A stretch of 64,000 bases of DNA from assembly GCA_948470475.1 (NCBI GenBank), contig OX419337.1:6075574-6139573 (forward strand). The letters are read 5' to 3'. The notes below the pieces were generated by a model, which worked only from the letters and a program-made list of their open reading frames with translations, was not told where the DNA came from and did not search any database. The position numbers and the translations under genes are program-made. This DNA comes from Galaxea fascicularis (taxonomy: Eukaryota > Cnidaria > Anthozoa > Scleractinia > Euphylliidae). Positions 9,888-23,288 of the stretch are shown in pieces; positions within the stretch are counted from its first letter, which is position 1, and every line of letters starts with the position of its first letter.

Positions 9888-11289
9888 GTAGCAAAGTTGA
9901 AATTTGACCAAAACCCAAAGGGGGGACCACATGCTTTTGAGTCAAATTTTGAATTTGGCTTAAACTTTGCCTATTTCAAAAAGGAACCTAGAAATCATGT
10001 CTAAATGCTTCCAAGAACTCCCACAACATAATTTCTAGTCTTATTTGAGCTGTGTGCAAGATTTTAGCAAAGTTGAAATTTTGACCAAAACCCAAAGGGG
10101 GGACCACATGCTTTTGAGTCAAATTTTGAATTTGGCTTAAACTTTGCCTATTTCAAAAAGGAACCTAGAAATCATGTGTAAATGCTTCCAAGAACTCCCA
10201 CAACATGATTTCTATTCTTATTTGAGCTGTGTGCAAGATTTTAGCAAAGTTGAAATTTTGACCAAAACCCAAAGGGGGGACCACATGCTTTTGAGTCAAA
10301 TTTTGAATTTGGCTTAAACTTTGCCTATTTCAAAAAGGAACCTAGAAATCATGTGTAAATGTATCCAAGAACTCCCACAACATGATTTCTTTTCTTATTT
10401 GAGCAGTGTGCAAAATTTCAGCAAAGTTGAGATTTTGACCAAAACCCAAAGGGGGGACCACATGCTTTTGAGTCAAATTTTGAATTTGGCTTAAACTTTG
10501 CCTATTTCAAAATGGAACCTAGAAATCATGTGTAAATGCTTCCAAGAACTCCCACAACATGATTTCTTTTCTTATTTGAGCAGTGTGCAAAATTTCAGCA
10601 AAGTTGAAATTTTGACAACAACCTAAAGGGGGGACCACATGCTTTTGAGTCAAATTTTGAATTTGGCTTAAACTTTGCCTATTTCAAAATGGAACCTAGA
10701 ATTCATGTTTAAATGCTTCCAAAAACTCCCACAACATGATTTCTATTCTTATTTGAGCTGTGTGCAAGATTTTAGCAAAGTTGAAATTTTGACCAAAACC
10801 GAAAGGGGGGACCACATGCTTTTGAGTCAAATTTTTAATTTGGCTTAAACTTTGCCTATTTCAAAAAGGAACCTAGAAATCATGTGTAAATGCTTCCAAG
10901 AACTCCCACAACATGATTTCTATTCTTATTTGAGCTGTGTGCAAGATTGTAGCAAAGTTGAAATTTTGACCAAAACCCAAAGGGGGGACCACATGCTTTT
11001 GAGTCAAATTTTGAATTTGGCTTAAACTTTGCCTATTTCAAAAAGGAACCTAGAAATCATGTGTCAATGCTTCCAAGAACTTCCACAACAGGATTTCTAG
11101 TCTTATTTGAGCTGTGTGCAAGATTTTAGCAAAGTTGAAATTTTGACCAAAACCCAAAGGGGGGACCACATGCTTTTGAGTCAAATTTTGAATTTGGCTT
11201 AAACTTTGCCTATTTCAAAAAGGAACCTAGAAATCATGTGTAAATGCTTCCAAGAACTCCCACAACATGATTTCTATTCTTATTTGAGC

Positions 11290-12351
11290 TGCGTGCAAGA
11301 TTTTAGCAAAGTTGAAATTTTGACCAAAACCCAAAGGGGGGACCACATGCTTTTGAGTCAAATTTTGAATTTGGCTTAAACTTTTTCTATTTCAAAAAGG
11401 AACCTAGAAATCATGTCTAAATGCTTCCAAGAACTCCCACAACATGATTTCTCTTCTTATTTGAGTCGTGTGCAAGATTGTAGCAAAGTTGAAATTTTGA
11501 CCAAAACCCAAAGGGGGGACCACATGCTTTTGAGTCAAATTTTGAATTTGGCTTAAACTTTGCCTATTTCAAAAAGGAACCTAGAAATCATGTCTAAATG
11601 CTTCCAAGAACTCCCACAACATGATTTCTCTTCTTATTTGAGCTGTGTGCAAGATTGTAGCAAAGTTGAAATTTTGACCAAAACCCAAAGGGGGGACCAC
11701 ATGCTTTTGAGTCAAATTTTGAATTTGGCTTAAACTTTGCCTATTTCAAAATGGAACCTAGAAATCATGTGTAAATGGATCCAAGAACTCCCACAACATG
11801 ATTTCTATTCTTATTTGAGCTGTGTGCAAGATTTTAGCAAAGTTGAAATTTTGACCAAAACCCAAAGGGAGGACCACATGCTTTTGAGTCAAATTTTGAA
11901 TTTGGCTTAAAGTTTGTCTATTTCAAAAAGGAACCTAGAAATCATGTGTAAATGCTTCCAAGAACTCCCACAACATGATTTCTATTCTTATTTGAGCTGT
12001 GTGCAAGATTTTAGCAAAGTTGAAATTTTGACCAAAACCCAAAGGGGGGACCACATGCTTTTGAGTCAAATTTTGAATTTGGCTTAAACTTTGCCTATTT
12101 GAAAAAGGAACCTAGAAATCATGTGTAAATGCTTTCAAGAACTCCCACAACATGATTTCTCTTCTTATTTGAGTCGTGTGCAAGATTGTAGCAAAGTTGA
12201 AATTTTGACCAAAACCCAAAGGGGGGACCACATGCTTTTGAGTCAAATTTTGAATTTGGCTTAAACTTTGCCTATTTCAAAAAGGAACCTAGAAATCATG
12301 TGTAAATGCTTCCAAGAACTCCCACAACATGATTTCAATTCTTATTTGAGC
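11290..12351 (+). repeat. 6-monomer repeat, first copy in block 2
   Basis: Same content as 3388-4449 displaced by exactly 7,902 bp; its GGATCC unit is at 11777. The doubled 6-mer therefore existed before the 45-monomer duplication. Confidence 0.82.
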
Positions 12352-13401
12352 TGCGTGCAAGATTTTAGCAAAGTTGAAATTTTGACCAAAACCCAAAGGG
12401 GGGACCACATGCTTTTGAGTCAAATTTTGAATTTGGCTTAAACTTTTTCTATTTCAAAAAGGAACCTAGAAATCATGTCTAAATGCTTCCAAGAACTCCC
12501 ACAACATGATTTCTCTTCTTATTTGAGTCGTGTGCAAGATTGTAGCAAAGTTGAAATTTTGACCAAAACCCAAAGGGGGGACCACATGCTTTTGAGTCAA
12601 ATTTTGAATTTGGCTTAAACTTTGCCTATTTCAAAAAGGAACCTAGAAATCATGTCTAAATGCTTCCAAGAACTCCCACAACATGATTTCTCTTCTTATT
12701 TGAGCTGTGTGCAAGATTGTAGCAAAGTTGAAATTTTGACCAAAACCCAAAGGGGGGACCACATGCTTTTGAGTCAAATTTTGAATTTGGCTTAAACTTT
12801 GCCTATTTCAAAATGGAACCTAGAAATCATGTGTAAATGGATCCAAGAACTCCCACAACATGATTTCTATTCTTATTTGAGCTGTGTGCAAGATTTTAGC
12901 AAAGTTGAAATTTTGACCAAAACCCAAAGGGAGGACCACATGCTTTTGAGTCAAATTTTGAATTTGGCTTAAAGTTTGTCTATTTCAAAAAGGAACCTAG
13001 AAATCATGTGTAAATGCTTCCAAGAACTCCCACAACATGATTTCTATTCTTATTTGAGCTGTGTGCAAGATTTTAGCAAAGTTGAAATTTTGACCAAAAC
13101 CCAAAGGGGGGACCACATGCTTTTGAGTCAAATTTTGAATTTGGCTTAAACTTTGCCTATTTGAAAAAGGAACCTAGAAATCATGTGTAAATGCTTTCAA
13201 GAACTCCCACAACATGATTTCTCTTCTTATTTGAGTCGTGTGCAAGATTGTAGCAAAGTTGAAATTTTGACCAAAACCCAAAGGGGGGACCACATGCTTT
13301 TGAGTCAAATTTTGAATTTGGCTTAAACTTTGCCTATTTCAAAAAGGAACCTAGAAATCATGTGTAAATGCTTCCAAGAACTCCCACAACATGATTTCTA
13401 T
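12352..13401 (+). repeat. 6-monomer repeat, second copy in block 2
   Basis: Same content as 4450-5499 displaced by 7,902 bp; GGATCC at 12839. The private TTTCAATTC change of the boundary unit is also present here (about 12337), confirming that the whole structure was copied as one piece. Confidence 0.82.
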
Positions 13402-13854
13402 TCTTATTTGAGCTGTGTGCAAGATTTTAGCAAAGTTGAAATTTTGACCAAAACCCAAAGGGGGGACCACATGCTTTTGAGTCAAATTTTGAATTTGGCT
13501 TAAACTTTGCCTATTTTAAAAAGGAACCTAGAAATCATGTGTAAATGCTTCCAAGAACTCCCACAACATGATTTCTATTCTTGTTTGAGCTGTGTGCAAG
13601 ATTGTAGCAAAGTTGAAATTTTGACCAAAACTCAAACGGGGGACCACATGCTTTTGAGTCAAATTTTGAATTTGGCTTAAACTTTGCCTATTTCAAAAAG
13701 GAACCTAGAAATCATGTCTAAATGCTTCCAAGAACTCCCACAACATGATTTCTATTCTTATTTTAGCTGTGTGCAAGATTTTAGCAAAGTTGAAATTTTG
13801 ACCAAAACCCAAAGGGGGGACCACATGCTTTTGAGTCAAATCTTGAATTTGGCT

Positions 13855-14009
13855 TAAACTTTGCCTATCATGTGTAAATGCTTCCAAGAACTCCCACAAC
13901 ATGATTTCTATTCTTATTTGAGCTGTGTGCAAGATTGGAGCAAAGTTGAAATTTGACCAAAACCCAAAGGGGGGACCACATGCTTTTGAGTCAAATTTTG
14001 AATTTGGCT
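13855..14009 (+). repeat. 155-bp monomer (21-bp deletion)
   Basis: Equivalent of the unit at 5953 in the second 45-monomer block (+7,902 bp). Confidence 0.9.
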
Positions 14010-15248
14010 TAAACTTTGTCTATTTAAAAAAGGAACCTAGAAATCATGTGTAAATGTATCCAAGAACTCCCACAACATGAGTTCTATTCTTATTTGACCT
14101 GTGTGCAAGATTTTAGGAAAGTTGAAATTTTGACCAAAACCCAAAGGGGGGACCACATGCTTTTGAGTCAAATTTTGAATTTGGCTTAAACTTTGCCTAT
14201 TTCAAAAAGGAACCTAGAAATCATGTCTAAATGCTTCCAAGAACTCCCACAACATGATTTCTAGTCTTATTTGAGCTGTGTGCAAGATTTTAGCAAAGTT
14301 GAAATTTTGACCAAAACCCAAAGGGGCGACCACATGCTTTTGAGTCAAATTTTGAATTTGGCTTAAACTTTGCCTATTTCAAAAAGGAACCTAGAAATCC
14401 TGTGTAAATGCTTCCAAGAACTCCCACAACATGATTTCTATTCTTATTTGAGCTGTGTGCAAAATTTTAGCAAAGTTGAAATTTTGACCAAAACCCAAAG
14501 GGGGGACCACATGCTTTTGAGTCAAATTTTGAATTTGGCTTAAACTTTGCCTATTTCAAAAAGGAACCTAGAAATCCTGTGTAAATGTATCCAAGAACTC
14601 CCACAACATGATTTCTATTCTTATTTGAGCTGTGTGCAAAATTTTAGCAAAGTTGAAATTTTGACCAAAACCCAAAGGGGGGACCACATGCTTTTGAGTC
14701 AAATTTTGAATTTGGCTTAAACTTTGCCTATTTCAAAAAGGAACCTAGAAATCATGTCTAAATGTATCCAAGAACTCCCACAACATGATTTCTATTCTTA
14801 TTTGAGCTGTGTGCAAGATTTTAGCAAAGTTGAAATTTTGACCAAAACCCAAAGGGGGGACCACATGCTTTTGAGTCAAATTTTGAATTTGGCTTAAACT
14901 TTGCCTATTTCAAAAAGGAACCTAGAAATCAAGTCTAAATGTATCCAAGAACTCCCACAACATGATTTCTATTCTTATTTGAGCTGTGTGCAAGATTTTA
15001 GCAAAGTTGAAATTTTGACCAAAACCCAAAGGGGGGACCACATGCTTTTGAGTCAAATTTTGAATTTGGCTTAAACTTTGCCTATTTCAAAAAGGAACCT
15101 AGAAATCATGTGTAAATGCTTCCAAGAACTCCCACAACATGATTTCTATTCTTATTTTAGCTGTGTGCAAGATTTTAGCAAAGTTGAAATTTTGACCAAA
15201 ACCCAAAGGGGGGACCACATGCTTTTGAGTCAAATCTTGAATTTGGCT

Positions 15249-15403
15249 TAAACTTTGCCTATCATGTGTAAATGCTTCCAAGAACTCCCACAACATGATT
15301 TCTATTCTTATTTGAGCTGTGTGCAAGATTGGAGCAAAGTTGAAATTTGACCAAAACCGAAAGGGGGGACCACATGCTTTTGAGTCAAATTTTGAATTTG
15401 GCT
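15249..15403 (+). repeat. 155-bp monomer (21-bp deletion)
   Basis: Equivalent of the unit at 7347, with the AAAACCGAAAGG marker. Confidence 0.9.
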
Positions 15404-16823
15404 TAAACTTTGTCTATTTAAAAAAGGAACCTAGAAATCATGTGTAAATGTATCCAAGAACTCCCACAACATGAGTTCTATTCTTATTTGACCTGTGTGC
15501 AAGATTTTAGGAAAGTTGAAATTTTGACCAAAACCCAAAGGGGGGACCACATGCTTTTGAGTCAAATTTTGAATTTGGCTTAAACTTTGCCTATTTCAAA
15601 AAGGAACCTAGAAATCATGTCTAAATGCTTCCAAGAACTCCCACAACATGATTTCTAGTCTTATTTGAGCTGTGTGCAAGATTTTAGCAAAGTTGAAATT
15701 TTGACCAAAACCCAAAGGGGGGACCACATGCTTTTGAGTCAAATTTTGAATTTGGCTTAAACTTTGCCTATTTCAAAAAGGAACCTAGAAATCGTGTGTA
15801 AATGCTTCCAAGAACTCCCACAACATGATTTCTATTCTTATTTGAGCTGTGTGCAAAATTTTAGCAAAGTTGAAATTTGGACCAAAACCCAAAGGGGGGA
15901 CCACATGCTTTTGAGTCAAATTTTGAATTTGGCTTAAACTTTGCCTATTTCAAAAAGGAACCTAGAAATCATGTCTAAATGTATCCAAGAACTCCCACAA
16001 CATGATTTCTAGTCTTATTTGAGCAAGATTTGTGCAAGATTTTAGGAAAGTTGAAATTTTGACCAAAACCCAAAGGGGGGACCACATGCTTTTGAGTCAA
16101 ATTTTGAATTTGGCTTAAACTTTGCCTATTTCAAAAAGGAACCTAGAAATCATGTCTAAATGCTTCCAAGAACTCCCACAACATGATTTCTCTTCTTATT
16201 TGAGTCGTGTGCAAGATTGTAGCAAAGTTGAAATTTTGACCAAAACCCAAAGGGGGGACCACATGCTTTTGAGTCAAATTTTGAATTTGGCTTAAACTTT
16301 GCCTATTTCAAAAAGGAACCTAGAAATCATGTGTAAATGCTTCCAAGAACTCCCACAACATGATTTCTATTCTTATTTGAGCTGTGTGCAAGATTTTAGC
16401 AAAGTTGAAATTTTGACCAAAACCCAAAGGGGGGACCACATGCTTTTGAGTCAAATTTTGAATTTGGCTTAAACTTTGCCTATTTTAAAAAGGAACCTAG
16501 AAATCATGTGTAAATGCTTCCAAGAACTCCCACAACATGATTTCTATTCTTGTTTGAGCTGTGTGCAAGATTGTAGCAAAGTTGAAATTTTGACCAAAAC
16601 TCAAACGGGGGACCACATGCTTTTGAGTCAAATTTTGAATTTGGCTTAAACTTTGCCTATTTCAAAAAGGAACCTAGAAATCATGTCTAAATGCTTCCAA
16701 GAACTCCCACAACATGATTTCTATTCTTATTTTAGCTGTGTGCAAGATTTTAGCAAAGTTGAAATTTTGACCAAAACCCAAAGGGGGGACCACATGCTTT
16801 TGAGTCAAATCTTGAATTTGGCT

Positions 16824-16978
16824 TAAACTTTGCCTATCATGTGTAAATGCTTCCAAGAACTCCCACAACATGATTTCTATTCTTATTTGAGCTGTGTGCA
16901 AGATTGGAGCAAAGTTGAAATTTGACCAAAACCCAAAGGGGGGACCACATGCTTTTGAGTCAAATTTTGAATTTGGCT
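16824..16978 (+). repeat. 155-bp monomer (21-bp deletion)
   Basis: First short unit of the 16647-19615 HOR copy; GATTGGAG variant. Confidence 0.9.
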
Positions 16979-18217
16979 TAAACTTTGTCTATTTAAAAAA
17001 GGAACCTAGAAATCATGTGTAAATGTATCCAAGAACTCCCACAACATGAGTTCTATTCTTATTTGACCTGTGTGCAAGATTTTAGGAAAGTTGAAATTTT
17101 GACCAAAACCCAAAGGGGGGACCACATGCTTTTGAGTCAAATTTTGAATTTGGCTTAAACTTTGCCTATTTCAAAAAGGAACCTAGAAATCATGTCTAAA
17201 TGCTTCCAAGAACTCCCACAACATGATTTCTAGTCTTATTTGAGCTGTGTGCAAGATTTTAGCAAAGTTGAAATTTTGACCAAAACCCAAAGGGGCGACC
17301 ACATGCTTTTGAGTCAAATTTTGAATTTGGCTTAAACTTTGCCTATTTCAAAAAGGAACCTAGAAATCCTGTGTAAATGCTTCCAAGAACTCCCACAACA
17401 TGATTTCTATTCTTATTTGAGCTGTGTGCAAAATTTTAGCAAAGTTGAAATTTTGACCAAAACCCAAAGGGGGGACCACATGCTTTTGAGTCAAATTTTG
17501 AATTTGGCTTAAACTTTGCCTATTTCAAAAAGGAACCTAGAAATCCTGTGTAAATGTATCCAAGAACTCCCACAACATGATTTCTATTCTTATTTGAGCT
17601 GTGTGCAAAATTTTAGCAAAGTTGAAATTTTGACCAAAACCCAAAGGGGGGACCACATGCTTTTGAGTCAAATTTTGAATTTGGCTTAAACTTTGCCTAT
17701 TTCAAAAAGGAACCTAGAAATCATGTCTAAATGTATCCAAGAACTCCCACAACATGATTTCTATTCTTATTTGAGCTGTGTGCAAGATTTTAGCAAAGTT
17801 GAAATTTTGACCAAAACCCAAAGGGGGGACCACATGCTTTTGAGTCAAATTTTGAATTTGGCTTAAACTTTGCCTATTTCAAAAAGGAACCTAGAAATCA
17901 AGTCTAAATGTATCCAAGAACTCCCACAACATGATTTCTATTCTTATTTGAGCTGTGTGCAAGATTTTAGCAAAGTTGAAATTTTGACCAAAACCCAAAG
18001 GGGGGACCACATGCTTTTGAGTCAAATTTTGAATTTGGCTTAAACTTTGCCTATTTCAAAAAGGAACCTAGAAATCATGTGTAAATGCTTCCAAGAACTC
18101 CCACAACATGATTTCTATTCTTATTTTAGCTGTGTGCAAGATTTTAGCAAAGTTGAAATTTTGACCAAAACCCAAAGGGGGGACCACATGCTTTTGAGTC
18201 AAATCTTGAATTTGGCT

Positions 18218-18372
18218 TAAACTTTGCCTATCATGTGTAAATGCTTCCAAGAACTCCCACAACATGATTTCTATTCTTATTTGAGCTGTGTGCAAGATTG
18301 GAGCAAAGTTGAAATTTGACCAAAACCGAAAGGGGGGACCACATGCTTTTGAGTCAAATTTTGAATTTGGCT
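18218..18372 (+). repeat. 155-bp monomer (21-bp deletion)
   Basis: Second short unit of the 16647-19615 HOR copy; AAAACCGAAAGG marker. Confidence 0.9.
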
Positions 18373-19792
18373 TAAACTTTGTCTATTTAAAAAAGGAACC
18401 TAGAAATCATGTGTAAATGTATCCAAGAACTCCCACAACATGAGTTCTATTCTTATTTGACCTGTGTGCAAGATTTTAGGAAAGTTGAAATTTTGACCAA
18501 AACCCAAAGGGGGGACCACATGCTTTTGAGTCAAATTTTGAATTTGGCTTAAACTTTGCCTATTTCAAAAAGGAACCTAGAAATCATGTCTAAATGCTTC
18601 CAAGAACTCCCACAACATGATTTCTAGTCTTATTTGAGCTGTGTGCAAGATTTTAGCAAAGTTGAAATTTTGACCAAAACCCAAAGGGGGGACCACATGC
18701 TTTTGAGTCAAATTTTGAATTTGGCTTAAACTTTGCCTATTTCAAAAAGGAACCTAGAAATCGTGTGTAAATGCTTCCAAGAACTCCCACAACATGATTT
18801 CTATTCTTATTTGAGCTGTGTGCAAAATTTTAGCAAAGTTGAAATTTGGACCAAAACCCAAAGGGGGGACCACATGCTTTTGAGTCAAATTTTGAATTTG
18901 GCTTAAACTTTGCCTATTTCAAAAAGGAACCTAGAAATCATGTCTAAATGTATCCAAGAACTCCCACAACATGATTTCTAGTCTTATTTGAGCAAGATTT
19001 GTGCAAGATTTTAGGAAAGTTGAAATTTTGACCAAAACCCAAAGGGGGGACCACATGCTTTTGAGTCAAATTTTGAATTTGGCTTAAACTTTGCCTATTT
19101 CAAAAAGGAACCTAGAAATCATGTCTAAATGCTTCCAAGAACTCCCACAACATGATTTCTCTTCTTATTTGAGTCGTGTGCAAGATTGTAGCAAAGTTGA
19201 AATTTTGACCAAAACCCAAAGGGGGGACCACATGCTTTTGAGTCAAATTTTGAATTTGGCTTAAACTTTGCCTATTTCAAAAAGGAACCTAGAAATCATG
19301 TGTAAATGCTTCCAAGAACTCCCACAACATGATTTCTATTCTTATTTGAGCTGTGTGCAAGATTTTAGCAAAGTTGAAATTTTGACCAAAACCCAAAGGG
19401 GGGACCACATGCTTTTGAGTCAAATTTTGAATTTGGCTTAAACTTTGCCTATTTTAAAAAGGAACCTAGAAATCATGTGTAAATGCTTCCAAGAACTCCC
19501 ACAACATGATTTCTATTCTTGTTTGAGCTGTGTGCAAGATTGTAGCAAAGTTGAAATTTTGACCAAAACTCAAACGGGGGACCACATGCTTTTGAGTCAA
19601 ATTTTGAATTTGGCTTAAACTTTGCCTATTTCAAAAAGGAACCTAGAAATCATGTCTAAATGCTTCCAAGAACTCCCACAACATGATTTCTATTCTTATT
19701 TTAGCTGTGTGCAAGATTTTAGCAAAGTTGAAATTTTGACCAAAACCCAAAGGGGGGACCACATGCTTTTGAGTCAAATCTTGAATTTGGCT

Positions 19793-19947
19793 TAAACTTT
19801 GCCTATCATGTGTAAATGCTTCCAAGAACTCCCACAACATGATTTCTATTCTTATTTGAGCTGTGTGCAAGATTGGAGCAAAGTTGAAATTTGACCAAAA
19901 CCCAAAGGGGGGACCACATGCTTTTGAGTCAAATTTTGAATTTGGCT
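19793..19947 (+). repeat. 155-bp monomer (21-bp deletion)
   Basis: First short unit of the third HOR copy; same variants as at 16824. Confidence 0.9.
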
Positions 19948-21186
19948 TAAACTTTGTCTATTTAAAAAAGGAACCTAGAAATCATGTGTAAATGTATCCA
20001 AGAACTCCCACAACATGAGTTCTATTCTTATTTGACCTGTGTGCAAGATTTTAGGAAAGTTGAAATTTTGACCAAAACCCAAAGGGGGGACCACATGCTT
20101 TTGAGTCAAATTTTGAATTTGGCTTAAACTTTGCCTATTTCAAAAAGGAACCTAGAAATCATGTCTAAATGCTTCCAAGAACTCCCACAACATGATTTCT
20201 ATTCTTATTTGAGCTGTGTGCAAGATTTTAGCAAAGTTGAAATTTTGACCAAAACCCAAAGGGGCGACCACATGCTTTTGAGTCAAATTTTGAATTTGGC
20301 TTAAACTTTGCCTATTTCAAAAAGGAACCTAGAAATCCTGTGTAAATGCTTCCAAGAACTCCCACAACATGATTTCTATTCTTATTTGAGCTGTGTGCAA
20401 AATTTTAGCAAAGTTGAAATTTTGACCAAAACCCAAAGGGGGGACCACATGCTTTTGAGTCAAATTTTGAATTTGGCTTAAACTTTGCCTATTTCAAAAA
20501 GAAACCTAGAAATCCTGTGTAAATGTATCCAAGAACTCCCACAACATGATTTCTATTCTTATTTGAGCTGTGTGCAAAATTTTAGCAAAGTTGAAATTTT
20601 GACCAAAACCCAAAGGGGGGACCACATGCTTTTGAGTCAAATTTTGAATTTGGCTTAAACTTTGCCTATTTCAAAAAGGAACCTAGAAATCATGTCTAAA
20701 TGTATCCAAGAACTCCCACAACATGATTTCTATTCTTATTTGAGCTGTGTGCAAGATTTTAGCAAAGTTGAAATTTTGACCAAAACCCAAAGGGGGGACC
20801 ACATGCTTTTGAGTCAAATTTTGAATTTGGCTTAAACTTTGCCTATTTCAAAAAGGAACCTAGAAATCAAGTCTAAATGTATCCAAGAACTCCCACAACA
20901 TGATTTCTATTCTTATTTGAGCTGTGTGCAAGATTTTAGCAAAGTTGAAATTTTGACCAAAACCCAAAGGGGGGACCACATGCTTTTGAGTCAAATTTTG
21001 AATTTGGCTTAAACTTTGCCTATTTCAAAAAGGAACCTAGAAATCATGTGTAAATGCTTCCAAGAACTCCCACAACATGATTTCTATTCTTATTTTAGCT
21101 GTGTGCAAGATTTTAGCAAAGTTGAAATTTTGACCAAAACCCAAAGGGGGGACCACATGCTTTTGAGTCAAATCTTGAATTTGGCT

Positions 21187-21341
21187 TAAACTTTGCCTAT
21201 CATGTGTAAATGCTTCCAAGAACTCCCACAACATGATTTCTATTCTTATTTGAGCTGTGTGCAAGATTGGAGCAAAGTTGAAATTTGACCAAAACCGAAA
21301 GGGGGGACCACATGCTTTTGAGTCAAATTTTGAATTTGGCT
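21187..21341 (+). repeat. 155-bp monomer (21-bp deletion)
   Basis: Second short unit of the third HOR copy; AAAACCGAAAGG marker. It is the last of the regularly spaced short units. Confidence 0.9.
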
Positions 21342-21960
21342 TAAACTTTGTCTATTTAAAAAAGGAACCTAGAAATCATGTGTAAATGTATCCAAGAACT
21401 CCCACAACATGAGTTCTATTCTTATTTGACCTGTGTGCAAGATTTTAGGAAAGTTGAAATTTTGACCAAAACCCAAAGGGGGGACCACATGCTTTTGAGT
21501 CAAATTTTGAATTTGGCTTAAACTTTGCCTATTTCAAAAAGGAACCTAGAAATCATGTCTAAATGCTTCCAAGAACTCCCACAACATGATTTCTAGTCTT
21601 ATTTGAGCTGTGTGCAAGATTTTAGCAAAGTTGAAATTTTGACCAAAACCCAAAGGGGGGACCACATGCTTTTGAGTCAAATTTTGAATTTGGCTTAAAC
21701 TTTGCCTATTTCAAAAAGGAACCTAGAAATCGTGTGTAAATGCTTCCAAGAACTCCCACAACATGATTTCTATTCTTATTTGAGCTGTGTGCAAAATTTT
21801 AGCAAAGTTGAAATTTGGACCAAAACCCAAAGGGGGGACCACATGCTTTTGAGTCAAATTTTGAATTTGGCTTAAACTTTGCCTATTTCAAAAAGGAACC
21901 TAGAAATCATGTCTAAATGTATCCAAGAACTCCCACAACATGATTTCTAGTCTTATTTGA

Positions 21961-23288
21961 GCTGTGTGCAAGATTTTAGCAAAGTTGAAATTTTGACCAA
22001 AACCCAAAGGGGGGACCACATGCTTTTGAGTCAAATTTTGAATTTGGCTTAAACTTTGCCTATTTTAAAAAGGAACCTAGAAATCATGTGTAAATGCTTC
22101 CAAGAACTCCCACAACATGATTTCTATTCTTATTTGAGCTGTGTGCAAGATTTTAGCAAAGTTGAAATTTTGACCAAAACCCAAAGGGGGGACCACATGC
22201 TTTTGAGTCAAATTTTGAATTTGGCTTAAACTTTGCCTATTTTAAAAAGGAACCTAGAAATCATGTGTAAATGCTTCCAAGAACTCCCACAACATGATTT
22301 CTATTCTTGTTTGAGCTGTGTGCAAGATTGTAGCAAAGTTGAAATTTTGACCAAAACTCAAAGGGGGGACCACATGCTTTTGAGTCAAATTTTGAATTTG
22401 GCTTAAACTTTGCCTATTTCAAAAAGGAACCTAGAAATCATGTCTAAATGCTTCCAAGAACTCCCACAACATGATTTCTATTCTTATTTTAGCTGTGTGC
22501 AAGATTGTAGCAAAGTTGAAATTTTGACCAAAACCCAAAGGGGGGACCACATGCTTTTGAGTCAAATTTTGAATTTGGCTTAAACTTTGCCTATTTCAAA
22601 AAGGAACCTAGAAATCATGTCTAAATGTATCCAAGAACTCCCACAACATGATTTCTATTCTTATTTGAGCTGTGTGCAAGATTTTAGCAAAGTTGAAATT
22701 TTGACCAAAACCCAAAGGGGGGACCAGATGCTTTTCAGTCAAATTTTGAATTTGGCTTAAACTTTGCCTATTTCAAAAAGGAACCTAGAAATCAAGTCTA
22801 AATGTATCCAAGTACTCCCACAACATGATTTCTATTCTTATTTGAGCTGTGTGCAAGATTTTAGCAAAGTTGAAATTTTGACCAAAACCCAAAGGGGGGA
22901 CCACATGCTTTTGAGTCAAATTTTGAATTTGGCTTAAACTTTGCCTATTTCAAAAAGGAACCTGGAAATCATGTGTAAATGCTTCCAAGAACTCCCACAA
23001 CATGATTTCTATTCTTATTTGAGCTGTGTGCAAGATTTTAGCAAAGTTGAAATTTTGACCAAAACCCAAAGGGGGGACCACATGCTTTTGAGTCAAATTT
23101 TGAATTTGGCTTAAACTTTGCCTATTTTAAAAAGGAACCTAGAAATCATGTGTAAATGCTTCCAAGAACTCCCACAACATGATTTCTATTCTTGTTTGAG
23201 CTGTGTGCAAGATTGTAGCAAAGTTGAAATTTTGACCAAAACTCAAAGGGGGGACCACATGCTTTTGAGTCAAATTTTGAATTTGGCT
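21961..23288 (+). repeat. Transition zone after the 17-mer HOR
   Basis: Seven or eight full-length monomers that use HOR-type variants in a different order. Two units carry the linked set TTTTAAAAAGG, TTCTTGTTTGAG, GATTGTAG and AAAACTCAAAGG (GTTTGAG near 22309 and 23195). One unit reads GACCAGATGCTTTTCAG near 22727, and one AACCTGGAAATC near 22964. No short units and no gene. Confidence 0.8.

Larger units (their letters stand above)
13678..16646 (+). repeat. 17-monomer HOR, first copy in block 2
   Basis: Equivalent to 5776-8744 at +7,902 bp. The 155-bp units are at 13855 and 15249, the 4-bp gain is at 16023, and the single GGGGCGACC and AAAACCGAAAGG variants are in the same places. Confidence 0.85.
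9835..17736 (+). repeat. 45-monomer block (7,902 bp), copy 2
   Basis: This block repeats the order of copy 1 including its nested 6-mer and 17-mer HORs. The join is a hybrid monomer near 9823-9900: its left side (AATGTATCC) matches the HOR unit near 17725, while its right side (GATTGTAG and GAAATTTGACC) matches the unit near 1980. The exchange therefore fell between 9835 and 9887, a stretch identical in both parents. Copy 2 keeps matching until about 17789, after which sequence continues in the 17-mer register. This is the signature expected of unequal crossing-over in register. Confidence 0.87.
16647..19615 (+). repeat. 17-monomer HOR, second copy in block 2
   Basis: Complete copy at +2,969 bp from the previous one, with 155-bp units at 16824 and 18218 and the GCAAGATTTGTGC marker at 18992. 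The first part lies inside block 2 and the rest continues beyond its formal end at 17736, showing that in this longer run the HOR was not interrupted. Confidence 0.85.
19616..21960 (+). repeat. 17-monomer HOR, third copy, truncated on the right
   Basis: Follows the HOR order with 155-bp units at 19793 and 21187, then leaves it near 21960 where the expected GAGCAAGATTTGTG reads GAGCTGTGTG instead. Two substitutions separate it from the previous copy in the part compared: T at 20202 instead of G (TCTATTC for TCTAGTC), and A at 20502 instead of G (AAAGAAACC). HOR copies therefore differ by very few changes per 3 kb. Confidence 0.82.
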
